The notes beneath the pieces were generated by a model. The model saw nothing but the letters and a program-made list of their open reading frames with translations, had not been told where the DNA came from and did not search any database. The position numbers were made by a program, and so were the translations under genes. A DNA stretch of 52,812 bases from an uncultured Methylopila sp. (GTDB lineage Bacteria > Pseudomonadota > Alphaproteobacteria > Rhizobiales > Methylopilaceae), in NCBI GenBank assembly GCA_902168115.1, contig CABHPB010000143.1, positions 1-52,812 on the forward strand, in the 5' to 3' direction. Of the stretch, positions 36,808 through 46,727 are shown piece by piece (the first letter of the stretch is position 1; each line of letters starts with the position of its first letter).

Positions 36808-38559
36808 ATGCGCAAACCCGTCGCCGCCCTGGCCGCCCTTTCGCTTGTCTGGCAGCTTCAGCCGGCGGCCGCCCAGTATGCGCCCGCGGAGCCGCCGCCC
36901 GCGCCGGAGATCGCGACCGGGCTCAATCCGAAGCCGCTGGTCAGGTCGAAGAGCTGGATGGTCGCGACCGCCAACCCGCTCGCCTCCGAGGCCGCCGCGC
37001 AGATGCTGCGGGCGGGCGGCAGCGCCGTCGACGCGGCGCTCGCGGCGCAGCTCGTGCTCGGCCTCGTGGAGCCGCAGTCCTCCGGTCTCGGCGGCGGCGC
37101 CTTCCTCGTCCACTGGAGCGCGGCCGACAAGGCGGTCTCCACCCTCGACGGGCGCGAGACGGCGCCTGCGGCCGCGACGCCGACGCTGTTCCAGAACGCG
37201 GCCGGCGAGCCGTTGTCCTTTCTCGACGCGGTGGTCGGCGGCCGCTCCGTCGGGACGCCCGGCACGCCGCGGCTGATCGAGGCGGCGCATCGCAAGTACG
37301 GCAAGCTGAACTGGCGACGCCTGTTCGAGCCCGCGATCCGTCTCGCCGAGGACGGTTTCGAGGTGTCGCCGCGTCTCGCCGCCCAGATCTCCGAGGACGC
37401 GCCGCGCCTCGCCCGAAACGTCGAAGCCGGCGCCTACTTCCTGCCGGGCGGCGCGCCGCTGAAGCAGGGCGCGCTGCTGAAGAATCCCAAATACGCCGAG
37501 ACGCTGAAGGCGATTCGCGACCGTGGCGCCGACGCCTTCTACTCGGGGGAGATCGCGGCCGACGTCGTCGCGGCGGTGCGCGGCGCGTCGAACCCCGGCC
37601 TGCTCGCCCCGGACGACCTCGCGCGCTACGCGGTGGTCGAACGCGGCGCGGTCTGCGCGCCGTACCGCGCTTGGGAAGTCTGCGGCATGGGCCCGCCGTC
37701 CTCGGGCGGGATCGCGATCGCACAGATCCTCGGGACGCTGGAGCCGAGCGACGTCGCGAAGCTCGGGCCGGAGTCGCCCGCCGCCTGGCGGCTGATCGGT
37801 GACGCGCAGAGGCTCGCCTTCGCCGATCGCGAGGCCTATGTCGCCGACCCCGCCTTCGTGCCCCAGCCGACCGCCGGGCTCGTCGCGCGCGACTATCTGG
37901 CGGAGCGGGCGAAGCTGCTCGCCGGCGACAGGGCGCTGAGCGAGGCGCCCGCCGGCAAGCCGAAGTTCTCGCACGCGCTGCTGTTCGCGCCGGACGCAGC
38001 GCTGGAGTTCGCCGGCACGAGCCACCTGTCCGTCGTCGACGCGGACGGAAACGTCGTCGCCATGACGACGACCATCGAGGCCGGCTTCGGCTCGCGCGTC
38101 ATGGTCCGGGGCTTCCTGCTCAACAACGAACTGACGGACTTCTCCTTCCGCAGCCACAAGGAGGGCGTGCCGATCGCGAACCGGGTGGAGCCCGGCAAGC
38201 GGCCGCGCTCCTCGATGTCGCCGACCATCGTCCTGAAGGACGGCAAGCCCGTCCTTTCGGTCGGCTCGCCCGGCGGCAGCCAGATCATCGGCTATGTCGC
38301 CAAGGCGCTGATCGCCCATCTCGACTGGGGACTCGATCTTGCCCAGGCCGCGGCGCTGCCGAACATGCTGAACCGCAACGGGCCGTTCGAACTCGAGAAG
38401 GGGACCAAGGCCGAGACGCTCGCCGAGCCGCTGAAGTCGCTCGGCTTCGATGTGAAGGTCGCCGACATGACGTCGGGCCTGCAGGCGATCGAGATCGGGC
38501 CGGACGGCCTGTCCGCTGGCGTCGACCCGCGCCGCGAGGGGCTCGCGATCGGGGAGTGA
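36808..38559 (+). CDS. ggt: Gamma-glutamyltransferase
   Basis: A 583-residue periplasmic enzyme that cleaves glutathione and transfers the gamma-glutamyl group. A signal peptide (1-22, ending AAAQ) is followed by the large subunit with GGSAVDAALAAQLVLGLVEP and SSGLGGGAFLVHW. The precursor self-cleaves before the catalytic threonine, here T404 in FAGTSHLSVVDADGNVV. The small subunit includes GSRVMVRGFLLNNELTDFS and the later PRSSMSPTIV and GSPGGSQII, all typical. GGAGGA upstream supports the ATG. Length matches the family. Confidence 0.96.
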   Translation: MRKPVAALAALSLVWQLQPAAAQYAPAEPPPAPEIATGLNPKPLVRSKSWMVATANPLASEAAAQMLRAGGSAVDAALAAQLVLGLVEPQSSGLGGGAFLVHWSAADKAVSTLDGRETAPAAATPTLFQNAAGEPLSFLDAVVGGRSVGTPGTPRLIEAAHRKYGKLNWRRLFEPAIRLAEDGFEVSPRLAAQISEDAPRLARNVEAGAYFLPGGAPLKQGALLKNPKYAETLKAIRDRGADAFYSGEIAADVVAAVRGASNPGLLAPDDLARYAVVERGAVCAPYRAWEVCGMGPPSSGGIAIAQILGTLEPSDVAKLGPESPAAWRLIGDAQRLAFADREAYVADPAFVPQPTAGLVARDYLAERAKLLAGDRALSEAPAGKPKFSHALLFAPDAALEFAGTSHLSVVDADGNVVAMTTTIEAGFGSRVMVRGFLLNNELTDFSFRSHKEGVPIANRVEPGKRPRSSMSPTIVLKDGKPVLSVGSPGGSQIIGYVAKALIAHLDWGLDLAQAAALPNMLNRNGPFELEKGTKAETLAEPLKSLGFDVKVADMTSGLQAIEIGPDGLSAGVDPRREGLAIGE

Positions 38560-38560
38560 C

Positions 38561-41263
38561 CTACGGCGTCAGCAGCCGCTCGAGGTAGTCGAGCTCCTCG
38601 CGCGGACGATCGGCCTCGCCGAGACGCTTGCGGAGCTCCTCGATCACGCGGCGCGCGCGCTGCGCGTCGATCTCGCCGGGAACCTTGGTGGTGTCGCCGT
38701 CGCTCTCGCGGCGGCGGACCGGACGGCCGAGCGGATCGTCGTCGCGGCCTTCCTCGCCGTTCTGCGCGCCCTGCTGGCCCTCGCCCTGTTGGCCAGGCTG
38801 GCCCTGGCCCTGCATCTGCTCGGCCATCGCCTGCGCGCCCTTGCGCAGCTGCTCCAGCGCCTTCTGCTGCTGGTCGAGCGCCTCGCTGGTCTGGCCCTGG
38901 CCGAGAGAGCCCTGCGCCTCGCCCATGCTCTTGCCGGCCTCGCCGAGCGCGTTCTGGCCCGGCTGGTCGCCCTCGCCCTGCTGTTCCTGCTGGCCCTGTC
39001 CGCGCTCGCCGCCGGGGCGCCTTTCGCGGCCCTCCTGGTTTTCGCCCTGCTGCTGCTCCTGCTGCTGGCCTTGTTGACCCTCGGCCTGCTCGGACTTCTC
39101 GCCGCGCTCGCGCATCATCTGGTCCAGCTGCTGGCGCAGCTGCTGCTGGCGCTCGGCCAGCTCCTTCATGCGCTGCTGGCCGTCCTGCCCCTGCTGGGGC
39201 TTGCCGCGCTGGTTGCGCTGCTGCCGCTCGTTCTGGCGATACTCCTGGAAGGTCTGGTCGCGCAGCTTGCCCTGCTCGCGGATCATCTCCTGCAGCTTGT
39301 CGAGCTGCTGCTGCTGGGCCTGCGCGTTCGGGTCAGCCTGCTGCTGGCGCTGGGCGTTCCTGAGATTGTCCAGCATGTTCTTGAGATCGGCGAGCGCCTG
39401 CTTGGCCGCGTCCTTGGCGCCGGACTGGGCGAGCTTCTCCATCTTGTCGATCATGTTCCGCAGGTCCTGCGGACGGATCTCCTTGGCGCCGCGCTGGCCG
39501 CGCTGGGCCTGCTGCTGCTGGTTCCCGTTCTGGCGTTGCTGCTCGGCCATCTCGCGCATGAATTTTTCGAGCGCGGCGCGCAGGTCCTGCGTGAGCTTCT
39601 TGATTTCCTGCTCGGAGGCGCCGTTCTCGAGCGCCTTGCGCAGCGCCTCCTCGGCGGCGCGCAGGTCCCGCTCGGCCTCAGGCAGGTCGCCGTCCTCGAT
39701 CCGGAGCGCGACCTCCCAGAGATAGTCGGCCGCGCCGCGCAGGGCGTCGTCCTCCACCGCAATCTCGAGCCGGCGCGTGGCGGTCGTCAGGCCGAGATAG
39801 TGGCTCGCCTTCGGCGTGAACTGCTCGGGGAACAGCGCGAGCGCGCGCAGCGCCTGCAGCACCTTCGGCTTGGCGTTGGCGTCGAGCGCGAGGATGCGCC
39901 GCTGCTCCACCAGCGCGCGGGCGAGCGGCTTGGAGAACTCGCGGGCGGGGAGGCGCAGGTCCATCGGCTTCGACGAGCCTTCCTGGCCCGCCTCGTCGCG
40001 CGCGACGAGGGTCATGGACGCGTCGGCGCCGGCGAAGGGATGCTCCATGACGTCGAGCGGGGTCTCCGCCTTGCCCTCGCGCGCCTTGGCGCGCGGCAGG
40101 CCGAGCGCGACCTTCGGCGCCTCGTAGAGCGGGCGCGCGGCCTGGGCGGCGGGCTGCGGCCGAGGGTTCTTGATCGCGACGGGCGGCGCGGGCGGGGTCG
40201 CGGGCTTCAGCGTGAAGCGGGCCTCGGCGGCCGCGACGCCGTAGTCGTCCTTGACCTCGTAAGGGATGATCGCGGTGCCGCGGGCGTTGAGCTTCAGCGG
40301 CCCGGTGAGCTCGATCGAGGGTGGCAGGTCGGGAATGACGGAGAAGCGCCAGACCCGGTCCGACGCGCCGGGAGAGGCGATCTTCGCCTCGGCGTCTCCG
40401 GTCAGCTTGAACTTCTTCTCGGTGACGCCCTCGGGCGGGCGGCCTTCCGTGCGCAACTCCTGCAGCGAGCCGGACGCGGCGACGTCGACCGGACCGCCCG
40501 AGCCGCGGACCACGAGGGTCGCGTTCTGCGGCACGCGGATCGTCTCCGCGCCGCCGTCCGGGATGGCCGCGGCCGCGGCGTCGGCCTTGGGCGCGTCCTG
40601 CGCGCCGGCGCGGGCGGTGAGGAAAATCGGCGGGCGTCCGGTGTAGCCGGGCGGGGCGACCCAGGCGTCGATGCGGGCCGGAACCGTGTCGGCCGCCGGG
40701 CTCGTCCAGTCGAACGCGGCAGCGACGCGCGCGCCGCGGTCGGAGCCGGCGACCGCGAAGGCCGCGACGGCGAGCAGGCCGACCAGGAAACGAAGCGCAT
40801 AGGGGTCGCGCGCCGCGAGCCGGGGGGAGGGCGCGCCGACCCTGAGGTCCTTGGCGTCTCGCTCCATGCGCTCGCGATGGGCGGACCACAGCGCGCGGGT
40901 CATCGGATCCTCGCCCTCGATCGAGGCGAGGCGGTCGTCGAGGCTTGTCGCGGGGCGATGCGCGAGGCCGCTCGCGCGGTCGACGCGGGCGAGCGCCGCG
41001 CGCCGGTCGGGCCATGCGGCGCGGGCAAGCGGGCTGAGCGCTGCGAGGAACGCCGCGCCGAACAGCAGCACGCCGGCGGCGCGCGCCAGCGGCGGCAGCG
41101 CGTCCCAGACGCCGAACCAGGAAACGACGAGGAACAGCGTCGCGACGACCAGCGCCGCGGCCAGCCAGGGCCAGACGCCTTCCCAGGCGAGCGCGAGGCG
41201 CGCGCGCGAGGCCGCGCGGTTCACGGCCGCGCCGATGTCCGTCCGCCGTCGCGTCTCAGCCAA
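38561..41263 (-). CDS. TIGR02302-family (DUF4175) membrane protein
   Basis: A 900-residue protein typical of alphaproteobacteria. It has two N-terminal hydrophobic segments (about 28-50 and 58-80) and a third near 155-175, then a large periplasmic part with IDAWVAPPGYTGRPPIFL and FSVIPDLPPSIELTGPLK. The C-terminal third is strikingly Gln-rich and charged (Q/E/R repeats, about 570-840), likely extended or coiled. The function of this family is unknown; an envelope role fits the topology. The start codon is TTG at 41263; GGAGAG lies about ten bases upstream and no ATG occurs nearby in frame. It converges with ggt, one base apart. Confidence 0.88.
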   Translation of the reverse strand: MAETRRRTDIGAAVNRAASRARLALAWEGVWPWLAAALVVATLFLVVSWFGVWDALPPLARAAGVLLFGAAFLAALSPLARAAWPDRRAALARVDRASGLAHRPATSLDDRLASIEGEDPMTRALWSAHRERMERDAKDLRVGAPSPRLAARDPYALRFLVGLLAVAAFAVAGSDRGARVAAAFDWTSPAADTVPARIDAWVAPPGYTGRPPIFLTARAGAQDAPKADAAAAAIPDGGAETIRVPQNATLVVRGSGGPVDVAASGSLQELRTEGRPPEGVTEKKFKLTGDAEAKIASPGASDRVWRFSVIPDLPPSIELTGPLKLNARGTAIIPYEVKDDYGVAAAEARFTLKPATPPAPPVAIKNPRPQPAAQAARPLYEAPKVALGLPRAKAREGKAETPLDVMEHPFAGADASMTLVARDEAGQEGSSKPMDLRLPAREFSKPLARALVEQRRILALDANAKPKVLQALRALALFPEQFTPKASHYLGLTTATRRLEIAVEDDALRGAADYLWEVALRIEDGDLPEAERDLRAAEEALRKALENGASEQEIKKLTQDLRAALEKFMREMAEQQRQNGNQQQQAQRGQRGAKEIRPQDLRNMIDKMEKLAQSGAKDAAKQALADLKNMLDNLRNAQRQQQADPNAQAQQQQLDKLQEMIREQGKLRDQTFQEYRQNERQQRNQRGKPQQGQDGQQRMKELAERQQQLRQQLDQMMRERGEKSEQAEGQQGQQQEQQQGENQEGRERRPGGERGQGQQEQQGEGDQPGQNALGEAGKSMGEAQGSLGQGQTSEALDQQQKALEQLRKGAQAMAEQMQGQGQPGQQGEGQQGAQNGEEGRDDDPLGRPVRRRESDGDTTKVPGEIDAQRARRVIEELRKRLGEADRPREELDYLERLLTP

Positions 41264-41385
41264 TCGCCGGTCTCTCCGCTCTCCGGCCCCCGCGCCGTCT
41301 CTACGAGGGAAAGGCTAGCATGGACGGGCGGGATGGCCAGCATGAGGCGCAATCAGCGCCTCAAGCGGCCGTGACCGTGGAGCCG

Positions 41386-42681
41386 TCAGAGGATGAAGCG
41401 GCTGAGGTCCGCGTTCTTGGCGAGGTCGCCGACGAACTTGCGCACGTAGGGGCCGTCCACCGTGATCGTCTCGCCGCCGCGGTCTGCGGCGGTGAAGCTG
41501 ATCTCGTCGAGCACGCGCTCCATCACCGTCTGCAGCCGCCGCGCGCCGATGTTCTCGACGGTCGAGTTGACCTCGACCGCGACGTCCGCCAGCGCCTCGA
41601 CGCCGTCGCCCGTCACGTCGAGCGTCACCCCTTCCGTCGCCATCAGCGCCACGTACTGCTTGACGAGGCTCGCCTCCGTTTCGGTGAGGATGCGCACGAA
41701 GTCCTCGCGGGTGAGCGCGTTGAGCTCGACGCGGATCGGCAGACGGCCCTGCAGCTCCGGCAGCAGGTCCGAGGGCTTCGCCACATGGAAGGCGCCCGAA
41801 GCGATGAACAGGATGTGGTCGGTCTTCACCGGCCCGTGCTTGGTCGCGACGGTGGTGCCTTCGATCAGCGGCAGCAGGTCCCGCTGCACGCCCTCGCGGG
41901 AGACGTCGCCCGCGCGGCCCTCGCGGGCGCAGATCTTGTCGATCTCGTCGAGGAACACGATGCCGGCGTTCTCGACCGAATGGACCGCCTCGGCCGTCAG
42001 CTGCTCCTGGTCGAGCAGCTTGTCGCTCTCGTCCGCGACCAGCGTCTCGCGCGCCTCGCTCACGGGAAGCCGCTTCTGCTTCTGCTGGCCCTGCAGTCCC
42101 TTGAACATGTCGCCGAGCGAGATCATCCCGACCTGGCCGGGCATGCCGGGAATCTCCATCATCGGCGAGCCGCCGGAGGCGGCGACCTCGATCTGGATCT
42201 CCTTGTCCTCCATCTCGCCGGCCATCAGCTTCTTGCGGAACGCGTCCTTGGTCGCAGGGCTCGCGGTCGAGCCGACGAGCGCGTTCAGGATGCGCTCCTC
42301 CGCGGCGAGCTCGGCCTTGGCGCGGACGTCCTTGCGCCTCGTCTCGCGGGTCAGGCCGATCGCGACCTCGACGAGGTCGCGCACGATCTGCTCGACGTCG
42401 CGGCCGACATAGCCGACCTCGGTGAACTTGGTGGCCTCGACCTTGAGGAACGGCGCGTTGGCGAGCCGTGCGAGGCGGCGCGAGATCTCGGTCTTGCCGA
42501 CGCCGGTCGGCCCGATCATCAGGATGTTCTTCGGCAGCACCTCCTCGCGCAGCGCGCCGGTCAGCTGCAGGCGTCGCCAGCGGTTCCGGAGCGCGATCGC
42601 GACGGCGCGCTTGGCCTCGCGCTGCCCGACAATGTGCCGGTCGAGCTCGGAGACGATTTCGCGGGGGGAGAGGTCGGTCAT
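41386..42681 (-). CDS. hslU: HslU, ATPase subunit of the HslVU protease
   Basis: A 431-residue AAA+ unfoldase that feeds proteins to HslV. The start [20 protein letters not shown] is typical; Walker A is [10 protein letters not shown] (about 56-65) and Walker [11 protein letters not shown] (about 245). The intermediate I-domain lies between them (about 105-240). The C-terminal end, DLSRFIL, matches the peptide that inserts into HslV. It follows hslV by 84 bp in the same direction. Confidence 0.98.
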   Translation of the reverse strand: MTDLSPREIVSELDRHIVGQREAKRAVAIALRNRWRRLQLTGALREEVLPKNILMIGPTGVGKTEISRRLARLANAPFLKVEATKFTEVGYVGRDVEQIVRDLVEVAIGLTRETRRKDVRAKAELAAEERILNALVGSTASPATKDAFRKKLMAGEMEDKEIQIEVAASGGSPMMEIPGMPGQVGMISLGDMFKGLQGQQKQKRLPVSEARETLVADESDKLLDQEQLTAEAVHSVENAGIVFLDEIDKICAREGRAGDVSREGVQRDLLPLIEGTTVATKHGPVKTDHILFIASGAFHVAKPSDLLPELQGRLPIRVELNALTREDFVRILTETEASLVKQYVALMATEGVTLDVTGDGVEALADVAVEVNSTVENIGARRLQTVMERVLDEISFTAADRGGETITVDGPYVRKFVGDLAKNADLSRFIL

Positions 42682-42765
42682 CTTGTCAGCTTTCGTGGCG
42701 CCGCCTGCGAAGCGGCCCTTGATGCGTTCGCCGGCCCGAAGCGCCGGCGGCGGAGAGCGATCGGC

Positions 42766-43314
42766 TCAGCTCTCGGTGTCGAGGCTTTCGATCGTCAGGT
42801 TGTCGTTGGTGTAGACGCAGATCTCGGCCGCGATCTTCATCGCCTTCCGCACGATCGCCTCGGCGTCGGCGTCCGTGTCGGCGAGCGCCCGCGCCGCGGA
42901 GAGGGCGTAGTTGCCGCCCGAGCCGATGGCCGCGACGCCGTTCTCGGGCTCCAGCACGTCGCCGTTGCCGGTGATGACGAGGGCCGTCTGCTTGTCGGCG
43001 ACCAGCATCATCGCCTCGAGGTGGCGCAGATAGCGGTCGGTGCGCCAGTCCTTCGCGAGCTCGACGGCGGCGCGCAACAGCTGGCCGGGGTGCTTCTCGA
43101 GCTTGGCCTCGAGCCGCTCGAACAGCGTGAAGGCGTCGGCGGTCGCGCCGGCGAAGCCCGCGATCACGTCGCCCTTTGCGATCGGGCGCACCTTGCGCGC
43201 CGTCGCCTTCATGACGGTCTGGCCGAGGCTCACCTGGCCGTCGCCGCCGATCACGACCTTCCCGCCCTTTTTGACGAGCAGGATGGTCGTGCCGTGCATC
43301 CTGAGTTCAGACAT
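42766..43314 (-). CDS. hslV: HslV, proteolytic subunit of the HslVU protease
   Basis: A 182-residue threonine protease related to proteasome beta subunits. [24 protein letters not shown] contains the N-terminal nucleophile; processing removes the first residues to expose the Thr pair. [20 protein letters not shown] and [14 protein letters not shown] are family blocks. I chose the ATG at 43314: GGAG lies five bases upstream, inside a 7-bp hairpin stem (43317-43338). The frame reaches 43425 but that leader is arginine-rich noise. It is upstream of hslU. Confidence 0.97.
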   Translation of the reverse strand: MSELRMHGTTILLVKKGGKVVIGGDGQVSLGQTVMKATARKVRPIAKGDVIAGFAGATADAFTLFERLEAKLEKHPGQLLRAAVELAKDWRTDRYLRHLEAMMLVADKQTALVITGNGDVLEPENGVAAIGSGGNYALSAARALADTDADAEAIVRKAMKIAAEICVYTNDNLTIESLDTES

Positions 43315-43316
43315 TT

Positions 43317-43338
43317 CGGCTCCGGGAACGAGGAGCCG
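43317..43338 (-). promoter_or_regulatory. Hairpin that covers the hslV ribosome-binding site
   Basis: On the minus strand CGGCTCC and GGAGCCG pair around an 8-base loop, ending two bases before the hslV ATG. The GGAG ribosome site is fully inside the stem, so translation would need the stem to open. It could act as a thermosensor or as an mRNA-stability element. Confidence 0.5.
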
Positions 43339-43391
43339 CTCAAATATGCATCCGCGACCCGTTCGCAACTGAAGCGGGCTGCGGCGGTCGG

Positions 43392-44003
43392 TCAGACGTC
43401 GCGGCCGGCCTCGAACAGGAACCACGCGCGGCGCTCGGCGGCGTCGATCCAGTTCTCGATCAGGCTCTCGGTCGCGACGTCGTCATGGTCGTCGCAGAGG
43501 TCGTGGACCTCGCGCAGGCGCTGCACGAAGTCGAGATTGTCCTGCCGGAGCTCGGCCAGCATCGAATGCGGCGTGACGAAATCGGCGTCGTTGTCCTGGA
43601 CCCGCTGCAGCCGGGCGATGTGGCCGATCGAACGGATCGTCGTCCCGCCGATCTTGCGCACGCGCTCGGCCATGTCGTCGGTCGTGCCGAGGATTTCGGC
43701 CGATTGCTCGTCGAGCATCAGGTGATAGTCGCGGAAGTGCGGCCCGCTCATGTGCCAGTGGAAGTTCTTGGTCTTCAGATAGAGCGCGAAGGTGTCTGCG
43801 AGCAGCGCGTTCATGGCGCTCTGGATGTCCTGCACGGCGTTCGAGCCGATGCTGGAGGGGGTCGCGAGGTCCGCCTTGCGGCGCGCCTTCACCGCCGCGG
43901 TCTTGGCTTCGGAGGACTTCGCTTCTGAGGACTTGGACGCCGATTTCGCTGCGGCGGGTTTGGCGGACTTTGGGGCCGCCGGCTTGCGGGGAGACTTGGC
44001 CAT
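43392..44003 (-). CDS. dps: Dps-family ferritin-like protein with Lys/Ala-rich tail
   Basis: A 203-residue DNA-protection and iron-storage protein. The ferritin-like domain begins near residue 55 and carries the Dps ferroxidase signature [22 protein letters not shown], with the expected His, Asp and Glu. Then [12 protein letters not shown] and a final helix follow. Residues 1-48 are an unusually long tail of Lys, Ala, Ser and Pro ([20 protein letters not shown]), resembling histone H1 tails; in other Dps proteins a basic tail mediates DNA binding. AGGA lies eight bases before the ATG at 44003. The gene lies between hslV and hisB. Confidence 0.93.
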   Translation of the reverse strand: MAKSPRKPAAPKSAKPAAAKSASKSSEAKSSEAKTAAVKARRKADLATPSSIGSNAVQDIQSAMNALLADTFALYLKTKNFHWHMSGPHFRDYHLMLDEQSAEILGTTDDMAERVRKIGGTTIRSIGHIARLQRVQDNDADFVTPHSMLAELRQDNLDFVQRLREVHDLCDDHDDVATESLIENWIDAAERRAWFLFEAGRDV

Positions 44004-44249
44004 TGGGATCGATCCTGAGGGAAGCGGCGCGTTCCGGCCGCCGTCCCGAACCGAAATAGACGCCGCCCGCGGTCTTTCGAGGGTGTGGAGAGCGCGACGC
44101 GGAGCCTTTCGCGAATCGCGCGTCTGCTCTGTTCTGCCGCGAGGTCTCGCCGCATCCATCGGATTGGCGCGGAGAAACGGAGCGTGATAGTCACGCGCCC
44201 GTTTTCTTGAAGACTGTTCCGCGCGGACCTCGCGCGGCCCGGAGACGCC

Positions 44250-44843
44250 ATGCGACGCGGCGACGTCACCCGCAAAACGGCCGAGACCGAGATCGCGCTG
44301 TCCGTTGATCTCGACGGAACCGGCGCGTCCAAAATCTCGACCGGGGTCGGCTTTCTCGACCACATGCTTGAGCTGCTCTCGCGCCACTCCATGATCGACA
44401 TGGAGATCAAGGCCAAGGGCGACGTCCACATCGACTTCCACCACGTCACCGAGGACGTCGGGATCGCGCTCGGACAGGCGGTGCGCAAGGCGCTCGGCGA
44501 CATGAAGGGTCTGACCCGCTACGCAGACTGCTGCATGCCGATGGACGAGACGCTGACCCGCGTCGCGATCGACGTGTCGGGCCGGCCGTTCCTCGTCTGG
44601 CGCACGGAGTTCTCCGCGCCCAAGGTGGGCGAGTTCGACACCGAACTCGTCCGCGAATTCTTCCAGGGCTTTGCGACCCATGCGGCGGTGACGCTGCATG
44701 TCGAGACGCTCTACGGCGCGAACGCGCATCACATCGCCGAAAGCTGCTTCAAGGGCCTCGCCCGCTGCCTCAAGGCGGCGCTCGCGCTCGACCCGAGGGC
44801 GGGCGACCGCCTGCCCTCGACCAAGGAACGCATCGGCGACTGA
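44250..44843 (+). CDS. hisB: Imidazoleglycerol-phosphate dehydratase
   Basis: A 197-residue enzyme for the sixth step of histidine synthesis. It is the single-function form without the phosphatase domain found in E. coli HisB. The manganese-binding blocks are [13 protein letters not shown] and [16 protein letters not shown] near the start and [22 protein letters not shown] near the end. GGAG lies five bases before the ATG. It opens the plus-strand his block. Confidence 0.98.
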   Translation: MRRGDVTRKTAETEIALSVDLDGTGASKISTGVGFLDHMLELLSRHSMIDMEIKAKGDVHIDFHHVTEDVGIALGQAVRKALGDMKGLTRYADCCMPMDETLTRVAIDVSGRPFLVWRTEFSAPKVGEFDTELVREFFQGFATHAAVTLHVETLYGANAHHIAESCFKGLARCLKAALALDPRAGDRLPSTKERIGD

Positions 44844-44858
44844 CGGGACAACGACTGA

Positions 44859-45341
44859 ATGCGCAACTGGCTGATCTACGAGCCGCCCGGCGGCGCGCGG
44901 CGCACGCTCGAGGACGCGGCGAAGTTCGTCTCCGTCCGCGAGGGGTTTTCCAAGGCGGCGTTCTTCCTTGCGCCGTTCTGGCTGATCGCGAAGCGGTGCT
45001 GGATCGGGCTCGGCGTCTGGTTCGTGGCGCTCGTGGCGGCGGTCCTTGTGGTTCGCTTCGCGGGCGTGCAGGGGGCCGGCGTCTTCATCCTGTTGATCCT
45101 TCCGAGCCTCGCCATCGGCTACGAGAACGCATGGATCCGCGCCCGCTCGCTGGAGCGCCGCGGCTACCGCCTCGTCGGCAGCGCGATGGCGCGCACCCGC
45201 GAGGAGGCGGAGCTCGCCTTCTTCCAGGACTGGCTGGCGGACCGCCCGATGGAGCCGACCCCGGTGGTCGCCGCGGCCGCCTATCGCGCGCCGTCGACCG
45301 GCGTGCTCGGCCTGTTCCCGCAGCCGGGCTCTGCGCGATGA
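44859..45341 (+). CDS. DUF2628 membrane protein
   Basis: A 160-residue protein with two or three hydrophobic segments ([53 protein letters not shown]). After the last, the pattern [24 protein letters not shown] is typical of DUF2628. Its function is unknown. It lies 15 bases after hisB and 13 bases before hisH, the position seen in many Hyphomicrobiales, but nothing in the sequence ties it to histidine synthesis. Confidence 0.88.
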   Translation: MRNWLIYEPPGGARRTLEDAAKFVSVREGFSKAAFFLAPFWLIAKRCWIGLGVWFVALVAAVLVVRFAGVQGAGVFILLILPSLAIGYENAWIRARSLERRGYRLVGSAMARTREEAELAFFQDWLADRPMEPTPVVAAAAYRAPSTGVLGLFPQPGSAR

Positions 45342-45354
45342 CCGAGGCCGGGCG

Positions 45355-45990
45355 ATGACCGTCGCGGTCGTCGATTACGGCGCCGGCAACCTCCGTTCGG
45401 TCGAAAAGGCGCTGGTGCGCGCAGGCGCCGAAGGCGTCGTCGTCACCGGCGATCCGGCCGTGGTGGCGAAGGCCGAAGCCGTCGTGCTGCCGGGCGACGG
45501 CGCTTTTCCGGACTGCCGCGCGGCGCTCGGCCAGGCGGCCGGCCTTGGCGAGGCGCTGAACGAGGTGGTCCGTCGCCGCGGACGACCCTTCCTCGGAATC
45601 TGCATCGGCATGCAGATGCTCGCGACCGAGGGCGAGGAGTACGAGCGGACCGCGGGGCTCGACTGGATCCCCGGACGCGTGGTGCGGATCGAGCCGGGGG
45701 AGGCGGGCCTCAAGGTCCCTCACATGGGCTGGAACACGCTGAGGGCCCATCGCCCGCACGTGCTGACCGCCGGGCTCGAGCTCGGCCCGCACGGCCTGCA
45801 CGCCTATTTTCTCCATGCCTTCCACCTCTCGGCGGAGTCCGAGCAGGACGTGGTCGCCTCCGCCGACTACGGCGGCGACGTCACGGCGATCGTCGCGCGC
45901 GACAATGTGGCGGGCGTTCAGTTCCATCCGGAAAAGAGCCAGCGGCTCGGACTGGAGCTGCTGGCCAATTTCGTGAGGTGGCGGCCGTGA
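45355..45990 (+). CDS. hisH: Imidazole glycerol phosphate synthase, glutaminase subunit
   Basis: A 211-residue class I glutamine amidotransferase. It supplies ammonia to HisF for formation of imidazole glycerol phosphate and AICAR. The catalytic nucleophile is C83 in [11 protein letters not shown]; the His-Glu part of the triad is in [11 protein letters not shown] near the C terminus. Family block [14 protein letters not shown] starts the protein. The stop overlaps the hisA start by four bases (GTGA). Confidence 0.98.
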   Translation: MTVAVVDYGAGNLRSVEKALVRAGAEGVVVTGDPAVVAKAEAVVLPGDGAFPDCRAALGQAAGLGEALNEVVRRRGRPFLGICIGMQMLATEGEEYERTAGLDWIPGRVVRIEPGEAGLKVPHMGWNTLRAHRPHVLTAGLELGPHGLHAYFLHAFHLSAESEQDVVASADYGGDVTAIVARDNVAGVQFHPEKSQRLGLELLANFVRWRP

Positions 45991-46718
45991 TCCTTTATCC
46001 GGCGATCGACCTGAAGGGCGGCGCGGTGGTGCGCCTGCGCCAGGGCGACATGGATCAGGCGACGGTCTACGGGTCCGACCCGGCCGCCCAGGCGGCGAGC
46101 TTCGAGGCCGACGGTTTCGAGTGGCTTCACGTCGTCGATCTCGACGGCGCCTTCGCCGGCGAGAGCCGCAACGCCGAAGCCGTCGAAGGCATCCTCGCTC
46201 GCGTAAAGATGCCGGTGCAGCTCGGCGGCGGCATCCGCGACATGGCGGGCGTCGAGGCCTGGCTCGGCCGCGGCGTGACGCGCGTCATCCTCGGCACCGC
46301 GGCCGTGCGCGACCCGGACTTCGTGAAGGCCGCCGCAAAGGCGTATCCCGAAAAGGTCGCGGTCGGCATCGACGCCAGGGACGGGCTCGTCGCCGTCGAG
46401 GGCTGGGCGGAGGTCTCCGACATGACCGTGCTCGACCTCGCCAGGCGCTTCGAGGACGCGGGCGTCGCGGCCATCATCTACACCGACATTTCGCGAGACG
46501 GCCTGCTGAAGGGCCTCAACCTCGAGGCGACGCGCGCGCTGGCCGAAGCCGTCTCGATCCCTGTGATCGCCTCCGGGGGCCTCGCCGACATCGAGGACGT
46601 GAAGCGCCTCGTCGCGCAGGAAAACCGCGCGATAGCCGGCGCCATCACGGGCCGCGCGCTCTATGACGGGCGGCTGGACGCCCGGGAAGCGCTGGCGGCG
46701 GCGAAGGCGGGCGCGTAA
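45987..46718 (+). CDS. hisA: ProFAR isomerase HisA
   Basis: A 243-residue (beta/alpha)8 barrel that isomerises ProFAR to PRFAR in histidine synthesis. Start [17 protein letters not shown] is the usual N terminus and arises from GTG at 45987, overlapping the hisH stop; GAGG lies eight bases upstream. A GTG at 45978 is less likely. The catalytic aspartates fit AIDLKGG and [16 protein letters not shown]. The second half repeats the first, as expected for this duplicated barrel. Confidence 0.97.
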   Translation: MILYPAIDLKGGAVVRLRQGDMDQATVYGSDPAAQAASFEADGFEWLHVVDLDGAFAGESRNAEAVEGILARVKMPVQLGGGIRDMAGVEAWLGRGVTRVILGTAAVRDPDFVKAAAKAYPEKVAVGIDARDGLVAVEGWAEVSDMTVLDLARRFEDAGVAAIIYTDISRDGLLKGLNLEATRALAEAVSIPVIASGGLADIEDVKRLVAQENRAIAGAITGRALYDGRLDAREALAAAKAGA

Positions 46719-46727
46719 GTACGGCCC

